A DNA stretch of 64,000 nt from Clostridia bacterium (lineage in GTDB: Bacteria; Bacillota; Clostridia; Oscillospirales; CAG-272): the NCBI GenBank assembly GCA_017935065.1, contig JAGBIF010000046.1, forward strand, positions 62,001-126,000. The letters are read 5' to 3'. Below are positions 1-8,390 of the stretch, in pieces. The position numbers and the translations under genes were made by a program. The first letter of the stretch is position 1. Each line of letters starts with the position of its first letter. The notes beneath the pieces are model-generated. The model had not been told where the DNA came from, searched no databases, and saw only the letters and a list, made by a program, of their open reading frames with translations.

Positions 1-1
1 T

Positions 2-838
2 ACTCTTATTGATATATCCGAGATAAAAAGGTTCAGGCCCGAGGAAATTACTCTTATTACAACGGGAAGCCAGGGTGAGCCTATGTCGGCGCTTTACAGA
101 ATTGCATTTTCCGAGCATGACAGGGTAAAGCTCTCTACCAACGATACGGTTGTTTTAAGCTCGTCGGCAATCCCAGGAAACGAGAAGCTTGTCGGCAAAA
201 TAGTAAACGCGCTCGTTCGCTCGGGTGTGCGCGTGGTTAACGATTCGGTTGAGGATGTCCACGTTTCGGGACACGCCTGCAGAGAGGAGATAAAGCTTCT
301 GATAGCCCTTCTTCGTCCAAAGTACTTTATGCCTATTCACGGTGAGTACAGGCACCTTTACGCAAACAAGGAAATTGCCGAGTTTATGGGTATCCCCTCG
401 TCGAATATCTTTATTTCGGAGATAGGTAAGGTGCTTGAGCTTGATAAGGATCAGCTTGCCTTCGCGGGTAACGTTACCGCGGGCAGAGTTCTTATCGACG
501 GGTCGGGCATCGGTGATATCGGCGCCGCCGTGCTTCGTGACAGAAAGCATCTTGCCGAGGACGGTCTGGTTGCGGTGGTTGCCACGGTTGATATCAAGGG
601 CGGTTATATTATTTCGGGACCCGATATCGTTACCAGAGGCTTCGTTTACGTGAAGGAATCCTCTGACCTTATGGCGGGAGTTAAGGCGGTATGCGAGGAT
701 GCGACCTACCGAGTGCTTTCCAAGAGGGTGCGCGACTATGCCGAAATCAAGGCCGCAATTCGCGACGATGCCGCAAAATATATCTATAAGGAAACCAAAC
801 GCAAGCCGATGATTATTCCTATAATCTGTGAGCTTTAA
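2..838 (+). CDS. rnj: Ribonuclease J, C-terminal part (cut by window edge)
   Basis: C-terminal part of RNase J, a metallo-beta-lactamase/beta-CASP nuclease that works as both 5'-3' exonuclease and endonuclease in mRNA decay and rRNA maturation. The frame is open from base 2, before the first internal ATG, so the N-terminal metal-binding half lies outside the window. Visible family features are TTGSQGEP, the PIHGEYRHL segment with its metal-ligand His, GDIGAAVLRDRKHLAEDG, and VTRGFVYVKES leading into the C-terminal domain. The protein ends in MIIPIICEL. Similarity is strong along the whole visible length. Confidence 0.95.
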   Translation, partial: TLIDISEIKRFRPEEITLITTGSQGEPMSALYRIAFSEHDRVKLSTNDTVVLSSSAIPGNEKLVGKIVNALVRSGVRVVNDSVEDVHVSGHACREEIKLLIALLRPKYFMPIHGEYRHLYANKEIAEFMGIPSSNIFISEIGKVLELDKDQLAFAGNVTAGRVLIDGSGIGDIGAAVLRDRKHLAEDGLVAVVATVDIKGGYIISGPDIVTRGFVYVKESSDLMAGVKAVCEDATYRVLSKRVRDYAEIKAAIRDDAAKYIYKETKRKPMIIPIICEL

Positions 839-943
839 ATCTTAGTTAAAAATCAACCCGCGCAAAAATGCAAGGTGTGGCCCAGTAAGGCTTCATTAGC
901 GTAAAAATCAAGCGCTGATGATATACACGGGCGTGGGATGAAA

Positions 944-974
944 AGAAAGAGAGAACCCCCTGTTCTCTCTTTCT
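944..974 (+). terminator. Hairpin between RNase J and PPTase genes
   Basis: A perfect 12-bp stem (944-955 with 963-974) has a C-rich 7-nt loop. It lies after the RNase J stop and just before the next gene's Shine-Dalgarno. Little poly-T follows (GCTTTG), so it may be a weak terminator or an mRNA-processing hairpin. Confidence 0.55.
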
Positions 975-996
975 GCTTTGAAGGGAGAGATGCGCC

Positions 997-1725
997 TTGA
1001 CAAAAATCAAGCTTTATATTATGGAAACAAAAAGCATCAAGTCCTCGCACGAGCTATTACGCGCGATGTCGGACAGGCTTCCGCTATTCTTTGCGAAAAG
1101 ATGTGAGGAGGCAAGGTCGGATACCTTAAGGCTTGATAGGCTTTTTACATATAATCTGCTTTTGTACGCGCTAAAAAATAGCGGTGTAGATACCGATAAT
1201 TGTGAACTACTATTTACAAAACACGGCAAACCTTACCTCAAAGGACAGGATATAAGCTTTTCTTTATCTCATACAGAGGGGCTTGTATGTGTTGCGCTTT
1301 GTGACAGAGAAATAGGCGTTGACGCGCAGAGCCTTGACGGGGAAAACGCACAGAGGCTCTCTTGTGCGTCCAAGAGGTTTTTTGGCGGTGTCTGCCTTGG
1401 CTCTTACGAAATAGCCGACTTTACGGATGACGTGAAGGACGGTGCGGAATATAAAATAACCGCCTCTACGGTAAGCATTGATGTGAGTGAGCGCGGTCTT
1501 GTCTTTTCCCAAAAGCCGACACGCTTTACCTCGGGCATTGACGGTGCCTGCCGTAAGTGGTGCGAGTGTGAGGCGCTTCTTAAGCTTGACGGAGGGGGCT
1601 TTTCCTCGCTCTCTGAAATAGGGAAAATCAGTGATGATGCGTCGGTTTTCTTTAACACCTACAGAACGAAAGACGGTTCGCTTGTTGGTGTTGCGATTGC
1701 CACCCGAAGGGGTGAGAAAATATGA
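997..1725 (+). CDS. 4'-phosphopantetheinyl transferase superfamily protein (Sfp-like)
   Basis: Transfers 4'-phosphopantetheine from CoA to a carrier-protein serine. The three family blocks are visible: FSLSHTEG (SHS/T block), EIGVDAQ (Mg-binding G[VI]D) and the KWCECEALLKLDG block corresponding to WxxKEAxxK, although the usual Lys-Glu reads Cys-Glu here. Length is 242 aa, normal for Sfp-type enzymes. The start is TTG at 997, chosen because AAGGGAGAGA sits 7 bases upstream; an in-frame ATG at 1021 is the alternative. The stop overlaps the azlC start (ATGA), so the genes are probably co-translated. No PKS or NRPS gene is nearby, so the target could be ACP of fatty-acid synthesis. Confidence 0.85.
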   Translation: MTKIKLYIMETKSIKSSHELLRAMSDRLPLFFAKRCEEARSDTLRLDRLFTYNLLLYALKNSGVDTDNCELLFTKHGKPYLKGQDISFSLSHTEGLVCVALCDREIGVDAQSLDGENAQRLSCASKRFFGGVCLGSYEIADFTDDVKDGAEYKITASTVSIDVSERGLVFSQKPTRFTSGIDGACRKWCECEALLKLDGGGFSSLSEIGKISDDASVFFNTYRTKDGSLVGVAIATRRGEKI

Positions 1726-2510
1726 AGGCTAGCTTAAAGCGCGCTTTCGTTGACACTCTACCCGTAATGACAGGATATATCGTGCTTGGCTTTGGCTTCG
1801 GTATTATACTTAAGTCGGGCGGGCACAGTATGCTTCTCGCGCTTTGTATGAGCCTTTTTATCTACGCAGGCTCTATGCAGTATGCCGCCCTCGGTCTTAT
1901 GACAGGCGGGGCATCTATGATAAGCGTTTTTCTTACCACGCTTGCCGTCAACGCAAGGCATATCTTCTACGGCATCTCTATGCTCGATAAATATCGCGGT
2001 GTGGGTAAGCGAAAGCCCTATCTTATATTTTCACTCACCGACGAGACCTACTCGCTCGTATGTCGGGACAGCCTCGGTGTGCCTGAAGAAAAAAGAGGTG
2101 ACTATTACCTTCTTGTCTCGGTAATAAATCACCTTTGGTGGATAACGGGAACGCTTCTCGGCGCGGGGGTAGGCGCGCTTGTTTCATTTAACACCGAGGG
2201 AATAGATTTTGCGCTTACCGCGCTCTTTCTTACTGTGTTTATAGAGGGCTTTATCACGGCTAAAAGCAAGCTCCCCGCGCTTATCGGTGTCGGCGCGTCC
2301 GTACTGTTTCTGCTCATTTTAGGACAGGATAATTTCCTCATTCCCGCAATGCTTCTTATAGCGGTTTTGCTTTGCGTAATTCCCGAGGCGGGCGATGATA
2401 GTGATAAGTCCCGCTGTGATAGCGAAAGCACCGACGGCAAGACCGACACGGCTTTTGTGGATAAAGCAACCGAAGATGCCGATGAAGGGCAGGTGACCGA
2501 CGGTGAATAA
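1722..2510 (+). CDS. azlC: AzlC family branched-chain amino acid export protein
   Basis: Large subunit of the AzlCD exporter for branched-chain amino acids and analogues. The N-terminal 220 residues are strongly hydrophobic and contain the family segments GYIVLGFGFGI, FIYAGSMQYAALGL and LAVNARHIFYGISM. The last 40-45 residues are an unusual acidic, serine/aspartate-rich tail (from about EAGDDSDKSR) that ordinary AzlC proteins lack. The gene overlaps the PPTase stop by 4 bases and the azlD start by 8 bases, so the three genes form one operon. Confidence 0.9.
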   Translation: MKASLKRAFVDTLPVMTGYIVLGFGFGIILKSGGHSMLLALCMSLFIYAGSMQYAALGLMTGGASMISVFLTTLAVNARHIFYGISMLDKYRGVGKRKPYLIFSLTDETYSLVCRDSLGVPEEKRGDYYLLVSVINHLWWITGTLLGAGVGALVSFNTEGIDFALTALFLTVFIEGFITAKSKLPALIGVGASVLFLLILGQDNFLIPAMLLIAVLLCVIPEAGDDSDKSRCDSESTDGKTDTAFVDKATEDADEGQVTDGE

Positions 2511-2829
2511 TGCCGAGATATGGATAGCGGTTGCTATTATTGCCCTGACAACGGCACTTCTTCGCTTTCTTCCCTTTGTGATTTTCGGCAGAGGACGGAA
2601 AACACCCCGTATGATCTCGAAGCTCTCGAGGTCGCTTCCGCTTGCGATAATGGGAATGCTCGTTGTCTATTGCCTGAGGGGTGTAAGCTTCACATCCCCC
2701 GCGGGCTTCCTTCCCGCGCTTATCGCCTGCGCGGTTGTGGCAGTGCTTCACCTGTGGCGCAGAAACACCCTAGTCAGCATAGTCGCAGGAACGGTGTGCT
2801 ATATGCTACTCGTACAGCTGGTGTTTTAA
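2503..2829 (+). CDS. azlD: AzlD domain protein, small subunit of amino acid exporter
   Basis: Small membrane partner of AzlC: 108 aa with three to four hydrophobic segments and the typical early TALLRFLPFVIF stretch. The start is GTG at 2503, inside the end of azlC, preceded by a modest AGGTGA. The overlap implies translational coupling, which suits an obligate two-subunit transporter. Confidence 0.88.
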   Translation: MNNAEIWIAVAIIALTTALLRFLPFVIFGRGRKTPRMISKLSRSLPLAIMGMLVVYCLRGVSFTSPAGFLPALIACAVVAVLHLWRRNTLVSIVAGTVCYMLLVQLVF

Positions 2830-2862
2830 AGCGGGGCGGGGTTGGCTTGAGGCTACAACAAA

Positions 2863-2900
2863 AACGCAACCGAGAGAAAGGATATTCTCTCGGTTGCGTT
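2863..2900. terminator. Bidirectional terminator between azlD and a convergent gene
   Basis: A perfect 16-bp stem (2863-2878 with 2885-2900) has a 6-nt loop, AGGATA. The A-run on the left serves as a U-tract for the minus-strand gene; the right flank is only moderately T-rich. It lies between convergent genes. Confidence 0.85.
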
Positions 2901-2940
2901 CGTTATATACACCATCATCAAAGGATGCTTTTTATCTCTT

Positions 2941-3807
2941 TTAGGTCAATGCAAGTACGAGGTCGATAAACGTTGGCATAAGGTATGCAAGAAGAAGGTA
3001 AAAGCCAAGGATAAGCAGGCAGGAGAACACTGTTTTTGTGACGGTTGGGGCGTGACGCGCGAGGTATCTCTCGGCGCTTTCTACCATATCCTCGGGGATA
3101 TAGTAGCTCTTTTCCTTGGCGATATCGTCTTGGGGGTCCTTGCCGCCGTATTTTGTGTCGACGGAGGCGTTGTCCCCCGACTTTGTGTCACCCTCGGTGT
3201 TCGCGCTTGTCTCGTCAAGAGATGCGATGCCACCGTTCGCGTCTGAGGTAAGGCTTTTTGCGGTGGTGTCGGCGGTAGAGAAATTTGCGATGACAGATGC
3301 GGTGTCGGCGCCCGACTGTTCCTCTGTGAGTGCTGTCGCCTCGTCGGTGCTATGGGTGTCGGTGACGGTGTCTTTTCTTGTGTTTTTGTTTCTTTTAAAG
3401 ACCGAAAGAAGCTTATCGAGGCGCGCCTTGCGTCTTTTCTTCTTTTCCTCGCGAAGGCGCTTTTCCTCGGCAATACATTCCTCATAGGTGAGCGCTCTCT
3501 CGCCTGAAATTCGGATAAGCCTTGCCGTCATACCGCCCCACCTTCCGATGGCAAGACGCGCACATTTTGAATTCTTAAGACCAAGCTCGGAAAGTGTCTT
3601 GGCGCTCTGCTCGCTGTGGCTCTCGGTGCGAAGAAGCCTCTTTAAGGTAAGTGATATGCCGCTTTCGATATAGTTTGTGAAGATGCAGGCAACGATAATT
3701 CCAAGGAAGGCGAAGAATAGCACCTTGTTTATCTTGAAGTCAAAGCCTATATCAAAGAAGTCGGCTAAATTCAGCTCTATATATTTTTGATAAAAGTTTT
3801 CAAGCAT
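2941..3807 (-). CDS. Unknown two-pass membrane protein with long hydrophilic linker
   Basis: Not recognised. The 288-aa protein has one N-terminal membrane segment (about residues 29-47, VLFFAFLGIIVACIF), then a basic, partly coiled segment rich in Lys/Arg/Glu (about 118-145). A long Ser/Thr/Asp/Ala-rich low-complexity linker follows (about 145-225), and a second hydrophobic segment lies near the C terminus (VFSCLLILGFYLLLAYLM). AGGGAA precedes the ATG by about 10 bases. It lies just downstream of the parB terminator, so it may be transcribed on its own or by read-through. The layout suggests a cytoplasmic linker held at both ends by the membrane. Confidence 0.75.
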   Translation of the reverse strand: MLENFYQKYIELNLADFFDIGFDFKINKVLFFAFLGIIVACIFTNYIESGISLTLKRLLRTESHSEQSAKTLSELGLKNSKCARLAIGRWGGMTARLIRISGERALTYEECIAEEKRLREEKKKRRKARLDKLLSVFKRNKNTRKDTVTDTHSTDEATALTEEQSGADTASVIANFSTADTTAKSLTSDANGGIASLDETSANTEGDTKSGDNASVDTKYGGKDPQDDIAKEKSYYIPEDMVESAERYLARHAPTVTKTVFSCLLILGFYLLLAYLMPTFIDLVLALT

Positions 3808-3832
3808 ATTTTGTGTTCCCTAAAATAAAATT

Positions 3833-3904
3833 TTTGGCTTGCGAAGCTCAAATGACTGTATATGTATACAAATATTGTCATTTCACCGAGTTGCGCAAGC
3901 CAAA
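3833..3904 (-). terminator. Terminator of the parA-parB transcript
   Basis: Long imperfect hairpin: an outer 11-bp stem (3833-3843 with 3894-3904) and an inner 7-bp stem (3850-3856 with 3877-3883). On the minus strand it is followed by a T-rich run (complement of 3820-3832). It directly follows the parB stop. Confidence 0.75.
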
Positions 3905-3909
3905 TTTGT

Positions 3910-4803
3910 TTATTCCTCGTCAAGGAAATCCTTGCCGCATATTGTGGCGAGAAGCTCGTCAAGGTCCTCGTTGTCCTCGTAGAAAAGGGTGAGGCACTTC
4001 TTTCTTCCCGTGCCCTTTATCTTAACTACTCTGCCGAGGTGAGACTGAATGCGAAGCTCCATCTCTCTGAAATAATCAACGATAGGAAGTGGTTCTTCCT
4101 CATCCTCAACCTTGGGCTTTTGCTTGTTGAGGCGCTTTACCTCCTCCTCGGTGGCTCTTACCGAGAGGTCGAGCTCTACTATTTTATTCGCAAGCACTAC
4201 CATAAGCGCTCTGTCCTTAAGACCGAGAAGCGTTCTCGCGTGGCCTGCCGAGATGTCCTTGTTTACTACCATCTCAAGCACCTCGTCAGGAAGGTCGATA
4301 AGTCGCATGGAGTTTGCGATCGCGCTACGGCTCTTGCCAATTCTCTCGGAAAGCTCTTCCTGTGTGAGCGAGTGATTTTCAATAAGCGCCCTGTATGCAA
4401 GCGCTTCCTCAACGGGGTTGAGGTTTTCTCTCTGGATGTTCTCTATAAGAGACAGCTCTGCCGCCTCGCGGTCGTTCTTGTCAAGGATAACCGCGGGGAT
4501 TTCATCAAGCCCTGCCAACTTTGAGGCGCGGAAGCGTCTCTCACCTGCGATTATCTGATATCTCTCGTCGGCGTACTCACGCACGATGATAGGCTGCAGA
4601 AGCCCGTTTTCCTTTATCGACTCGGCAAGTGCCTCAAGCGCTTCCTTGTCAAAATACTTTCTCGGCTGATCGCTCTTGGGGTCGATCATACCAAGCCTGA
4701 GCATGGTTATTACATTTTCGCCCGATGCCGAGCCCGACTCGAGCGCGTTCTCAAGATATATCGCGTCAATGCCTCTGCCGAGGCCTCTGTTTCTTCTTCC
4801 CAT
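3910..4803 (-). CDS. parB: Chromosome partitioning protein ParB/Spo0J
   Basis: CTP-dependent clamp that loads at parS and spreads to organise the origin region. The 297-aa protein has a basic N-terminal tail (MGRRNRGLGRGIDAIY), the CTP-binding ParB/Srx fold with GERRFRA, the ENIQRENLNPVEEA segment, and a helix-turn-helix (LTQEELSERIGKSRSAIANS) that reads parS. A C-terminal dimerisation region follows. AGAGG lies 8 bases before the ATG. It is third in the parA, zinc-ribbon, parB operon. Several parS-like sites lie upstream at 6.8-8.4 kb. Confidence 0.97.
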   Translation of the reverse strand: MGRRNRGLGRGIDAIYLENALESGSASGENVITMLRLGMIDPKSDQPRKYFDKEALEALAESIKENGLLQPIIVREYADERYQIIAGERRFRASKLAGLDEIPAVILDKNDREAAELSLIENIQRENLNPVEEALAYRALIENHSLTQEELSERIGKSRSAIANSMRLIDLPDEVLEMVVNKDISAGHARTLLGLKDRALMVVLANKIVELDLSVRATEEEVKRLNKQKPKVEDEEEPLPIVDYFREMELRIQSHLGRVVKIKGTGRKKCLTLFYEDNEDLDELLATICGKDFLDEE

Positions 4804-4816
4804 TTTAATATCCTCT

Positions 4817-5038
4817 CTATTTTTTCTCGTCCTTGTATTTCTTTCTTATCCTGTCAAGGTCCTCGCGGTCGATCCATTCCTCGGTGAAGCCGCAAGTGAG
4901 GCAGACATATCTATGCACGCCTGCGTTCGCGATAAATCCTACTCTCACATAGTTTCCCGCGCCGTATGCCTCTTGCTTGCCCCGAATACGGATAATATCG
5001 CTTGACTGGCATTTTGGACAAAGCCTTGTGTTTTTCAT
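4817..5038 (-). CDS. Small zinc-ribbon protein between parA and parB
   Basis: 73-aa protein with two knuckles, CPKCQS near the N terminus and CLTCGF near the centre, giving a C4 zinc ribbon. A basic Lys/Arg tail (IRKKYKDEKK) ends it. The start is well supported by AGAGGATAGGG upstream. It lies 16 bp from parA and 13 bp from parB in the same direction, so the three are co-transcribed. Its function is unknown; the conserved-looking placement inside the partition operon is the only clue. Confidence 0.8.
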   Translation of the reverse strand: MKNTRLCPKCQSSDIIRIRGKQEAYGAGNYVRVGFIANAGVHRYVCLTCGFTEEWIDREDLDRIRKKYKDEKK

Positions 5039-5054
5039 AAGCCCTATCCTCTTG

Positions 5055-5828
5055 TCATATTCTCGTCATAAGCTCTTTTGCTACCGCCGCGTATTCAAGC
5101 GAACCCTTGCCGTAGGGATCGTGATAGCAGATAGGCTCACCGTAGCCGGGGGCCTCGGAAATGCGCACTGTGCGAGAGATCGGTACCTTGAAGAGCTTGT
5201 CCTGATAATACTTCTTAAGCTCGTTTACAACCTGGTTTGTAAGCGTGAGCCTGCCGTTGTACATTGTAAGAAGTATTCCTACAATGCGAAGCGAGGGGTT
5301 GAAGAGCTGGTGTATGCGCTTGATCGTGTTGAAGAGCTGTGACATACCCTCGAGTGAGTAGAACTCGCACTGCATGGGAATTACAACGCCGTCGGAGAGC
5401 GAAAGCGCCTTGACGGTAAGCATACCGAGCGAGGGCGGGCAGTCGATAAATATGTAATCGTAATCTTCGCGTATCTTCTCAATGCCCTCGGCGAGGTAGT
5501 TAAACTTCTCGTCGTTCGCTTCCTCAAGATCGTGAAGCTCTATTTCAGCACCCGCAAGGTTAATTGTAGCGGGTATGATGGAGAGATTTTTAAACCTGGT
5601 CTTGATTATCGCATCGCTGATATCACACTTGCCGATAACGACGTCGTATATGGTCTTTTTAAGCTTTGACTTAGGAACACCAAGTCCGCTGGTAGCGTTG
5701 CCCTGTGGGTCCATATCAATCATAAGAACTCGCTTGCCCTTATTGGCTATCTGCGCCGAAATATTGACGCAAGAGGTGGTCTTACCGACGCCACCCTTCT
5801 GGTTTGAGAAGGAAACGATTTTTGCCAC
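5055..5828 (-). CDS. parA: Chromosome partitioning ATPase ParA/Soj
   Basis: Deviant Walker ATPase that works with ParB in origin segregation and, in spore formers, in control of DnaA. The 257-aa protein shows the deviant Walker A (NQKGGVGKTT), the A' segment IDMDPQGNATSG, Walker B FIDCPPSLG and the late RTVRISEAPGYG motif typical of chromosomal Soj. The start is GTG at 5828 with GGAG about 9 bases upstream, the first codon giving MAKIVSFSNQ. It is the first gene of the operon; a possible promoter lies in the AT-rich DNA just upstream. Confidence 0.97.
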   Translation of the reverse strand: MAKIVSFSNQKGGVGKTTSCVNISAQIANKGKRVLMIDMDPQGNATSGLGVPKSKLKKTIYDVVIGKCDISDAIIKTRFKNLSIIPATINLAGAEIELHDLEEANDEKFNYLAEGIEKIREDYDYIFIDCPPSLGMLTVKALSLSDGVVIPMQCEFYSLEGMSQLFNTIKRIHQLFNPSLRIVGILLTMYNGRLTLTNQVVNELKKYYQDKLFKVPISRTVRISEAPGYGEPICYHDPYGKGSLEYAAVAKELMTRI

Positions 5829-6580
5829 TTTTATCTACTCCGTTTCTTTATTTTACTCTATTTGGAATATATATCAGTTTTATTATATATTAACAAGACG
5901 GTAAAAGTCAACAAATTTGCGCAAATAATTTTAAAAAATTATATTTTAAGCCACTTTTTGGTTTTTTAAAGAATAAATCGGCTCTTGAAATTTTAAATTC
6001 GGAAGGTAAGGGAGAAGAGTCAGACGGCGGGTGATACAATGTTGTAATTTTAGAAAGAACACGCGAGGAAATACATTGAAAAAGTAAGATTTTATAAATT
6101 ACTTAAGAGATAAAAATATGAATAATCTCTATTTTGGATGAAGTTTTTGACAAATACGAGCTCCAAAACCGTAAAGAAAGGCCCCAAAAAAGCATGAAAA
6201 AACACCGAGCAAAATGGTAAAATATACCAAAAGGCTATAAAGAGCTTAAAAACTACCAAAATATGGTAATTAGTAGGTATTGACGGTGCAAATAGGTGTT
6301 TAATACCTTAAATCAGTACTGCGGGAAAGATTAAGGAGGCACCGTCTTGTGATTTTGCTGAATTCCCAGTAAAGTATGATTGTTAGTGTTGTGAGAATAC
6401 AAAAGCCTCGTTTTAGAGAGTGTTGCAAGCGTTTTGTTGGTTTATATGATGAAATACGGTTTATCGTATGATTTTTGAGCTTGCGTATGTTTTTGCGATT
6501 TTGATCTGTTTAGTCCGAAATAAACGACATAAACATATTTTTTGCGATAATTTTCATCTTAATGTCGTAATTTGCGCTAT

Positions 6581-6668
6581 TTTTTGCCCTATCTTTACTC
6601 TATCTTTATCCTATCTTTACCTTATTTTGCCTTATTTTTGCCGTATTTTTACCTAATTTTTACCTTTC
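6581..6668. repeat. Iteron-like array of eight 10-13 bp pyrimidine-rich units
   Basis: Eight head-to-tail units of the general form TTTTRCCYTAT: starts at 6581, 6594, 6605, 6616, 6626, 6636, 6647 and 6658. The top strand is nearly free of G. Such arrays can act as DNA-unwinding or protein-binding elements; no function is proven here. Confidence 0.65.
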
Positions 6669-6793
6669 GAGACTATAAATTGAGATTTAATGCTCGAAAA
6701 TGTGGGATTCTATTTTAATGTCCAAAGCATCCCTATACATATTATTTGCCCGCTGCTTGAGATGGAGGGGCTCTGTTTTATACTGGTGATGAT

Positions 6794-6809
6794 TGTTTCA
6801 TGTGAAACA
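6794..6809. other. parS site
   Basis: TGTTTCATGTGAAACA matches the 16-bp parS consensus TGTTTCACGTGAAACA at 15 of 16 positions. It lies about 1 kb upstream of parA. Confidence 0.88.
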
Positions 6810-7448
6810 TTATGCTTTTCTAAATATAAAAACGCTCAATTGGGGCCTCGCGTTTGGGTCTCGTGTACGGTTTTTAACTCAATTTGCTTGTCGATTGCTC
6901 CTTTTTTAGTTATTATACGCAAATTTTATGCATTTTGCTGTGATTTTCATAAAAATGTATTTTCGTTTTTTGTTGCACGATAACAATGCTGTGTTGATTT
7001 AAGCCTTTTTTCGGCTTGAGCTTCTGAGGGGCTATTAAGCTTCTGCTTGTGTTAGCTTTGCGGTGTTGTTACTAAATTGTAGGCTTTTGTCTGATTCAAA
7101 GCTTCGGAAGGTGTATACTGATGTGTAGCTTTTCTAGCTTAAAGTTTTTGTCGAACGACTAATTATAGGCTTTTGCTGTACAAATCTTTGAGAACAGCTG
7201 CTTCGATGCAGACTGTGGCTTGATATGATACTTTTCTGGGTTTAATAGCTTGCGGTGATAGACTTGACGCTTAGCATTTATATGTTATTGTTTATAAAAA
7301 GTGCTAATGTAATGTTTAATTCTTCAAAAAACGACTGAAATGCTATTGATTTCTTTATTGCGCGATATAAAGTTTATTGAAAATGCTTTTAAATGGAAGT
7401 GTGCGATGGCTCATCTTGAGGCAAATATTGTTGCTGTCATGTTATTGC

Positions 7449-7612
7449 TGTTTCATGTGAAACATTCGCGGGTTTTTGTTTTGCGTGAAACGTTCGTAAG
7501 GTTTCTTTGTTTTGCGTGAAAAATTCACAATTTTTTGTTTCATGTGAAATGTTCGCACGATTTCTTTGCTTTGTGTGAAAAGTTCATAAGTTTTTGTTTC
7601 ATCTGAATGTTT
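7449..7612. repeat. 59-bp tandem repeat carrying parS-like sites
   Basis: Three copies of a 59-bp unit start at 7449, 7508 and 7567, the last incomplete. Each holds two parS-like sequences, so six sites start at 7449, 7477, 7508, 7536, 7567 and 7595, spaced alternately 28 and 31 bp. The first, TGTTTCATGTGAAACA, is a 15/16 parS match. Sites two to four match about 13 of 16, and the last two are more decayed. A conserved TTC follows most sites. Confidence 0.85.
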
Positions 7613-8160
7613 AAAATTTGTTGTTGGGTTAGTCTACTGTATTTTGTTTTTGCCGTTGTAACTTTATTGACTAATTAAACGGTTTATTTAATCTATCTTT
7701 ATATAGTTTGATGAGCTTGTGCCTGCTTTCTTCCCTGGACTTTAGATAGCGTCGATTTGATTTCAAATGCTATTCTTATTTTGCATTGCTTTTGACCGTA
7801 AGTCTATAATAAGCTACTTTTTGTTTGAAAATGCATTAATAATATATATATCTTCGGCATACTTTGCATCTTTTTGCTCTTAAATAAAGAAGTTTCACTG
7901 CATTAGATGATTTTGTGCTGATGCCCTGCTGTTGTCGCGGTGTTTGCCCTCTTTCTTGCTTGGTGTAGTTATTTGCTTTGTGTTCAGGAAAGAAACGGAT
8001 GCGTTTAATGTCCGATGCGATTTCTTGACGGTGATAATGTAAGTAACCGTTTCCTTCTTGCTTGAAATTTTTAAAAATTGCCGTTTAATACGATCGAAGT
8101 TAGCTTTAACTAATTTTTTCTGAATTTTAAGAAATTTATCCTAATTGGAAGGAAAAGACA

Positions 8161-8230
8161 AGCGAAGGCCGGCGCTTCACAGTATTGCCTGGCGAGCCAC
8201 GAAGGAAGGCTATTGCGCCGAAGCGAGAAA
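8161..8230. other. GC-rich island with inverted repeat in AT-rich DNA
   Basis: A sharply bounded GC-rich segment with CGGCGC at 8170-8175 pairing with GCGCCG at 8215-8220, and an alternative CGCTTC/GAAGCG pairing (8173-8178 with 8220-8225). An inner AGCC/GGCT stem is possible. It resembles neither a tRNA nor the SRP RNA core. It could be a small structured RNA or a decayed interspersed repeat. Confidence 0.35.
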
Positions 8231-8374
8231 TGTAGTCCTATGCACTCTAATTTTGGTTGCTTTTGTGTTTTTTATGATTTTGCGTAATTAAATAAGGCTA
8301 GAGCTTGTTTTTTTGTGTTCTGATGCGTAATATTTTATGGATAAATAAATCTCATAGAGATGTATTATATTTGT

Positions 8375-8390
8375 TGTTTCACATGAAACA
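8375..8390. other. parS site
   Basis: TGTTTCACATGAAACA, a 15/16 match to the parS consensus and a perfect palindrome arm for arm. It lies about 2.5 kb upstream of parA. Confidence 0.88.

Noticed and set aside
6468..6983. Two open frames of 62 and 97 aa in AT-rich DNA
   Set aside because: They run over the iteron array and a parS site, with codon content typical of random AT-rich sequence.
8161..8230. SRP (4.5S) RNA or tRNA
   Set aside because: The GGAA-capped SRP core and a TTCGA T-loop are both missing.
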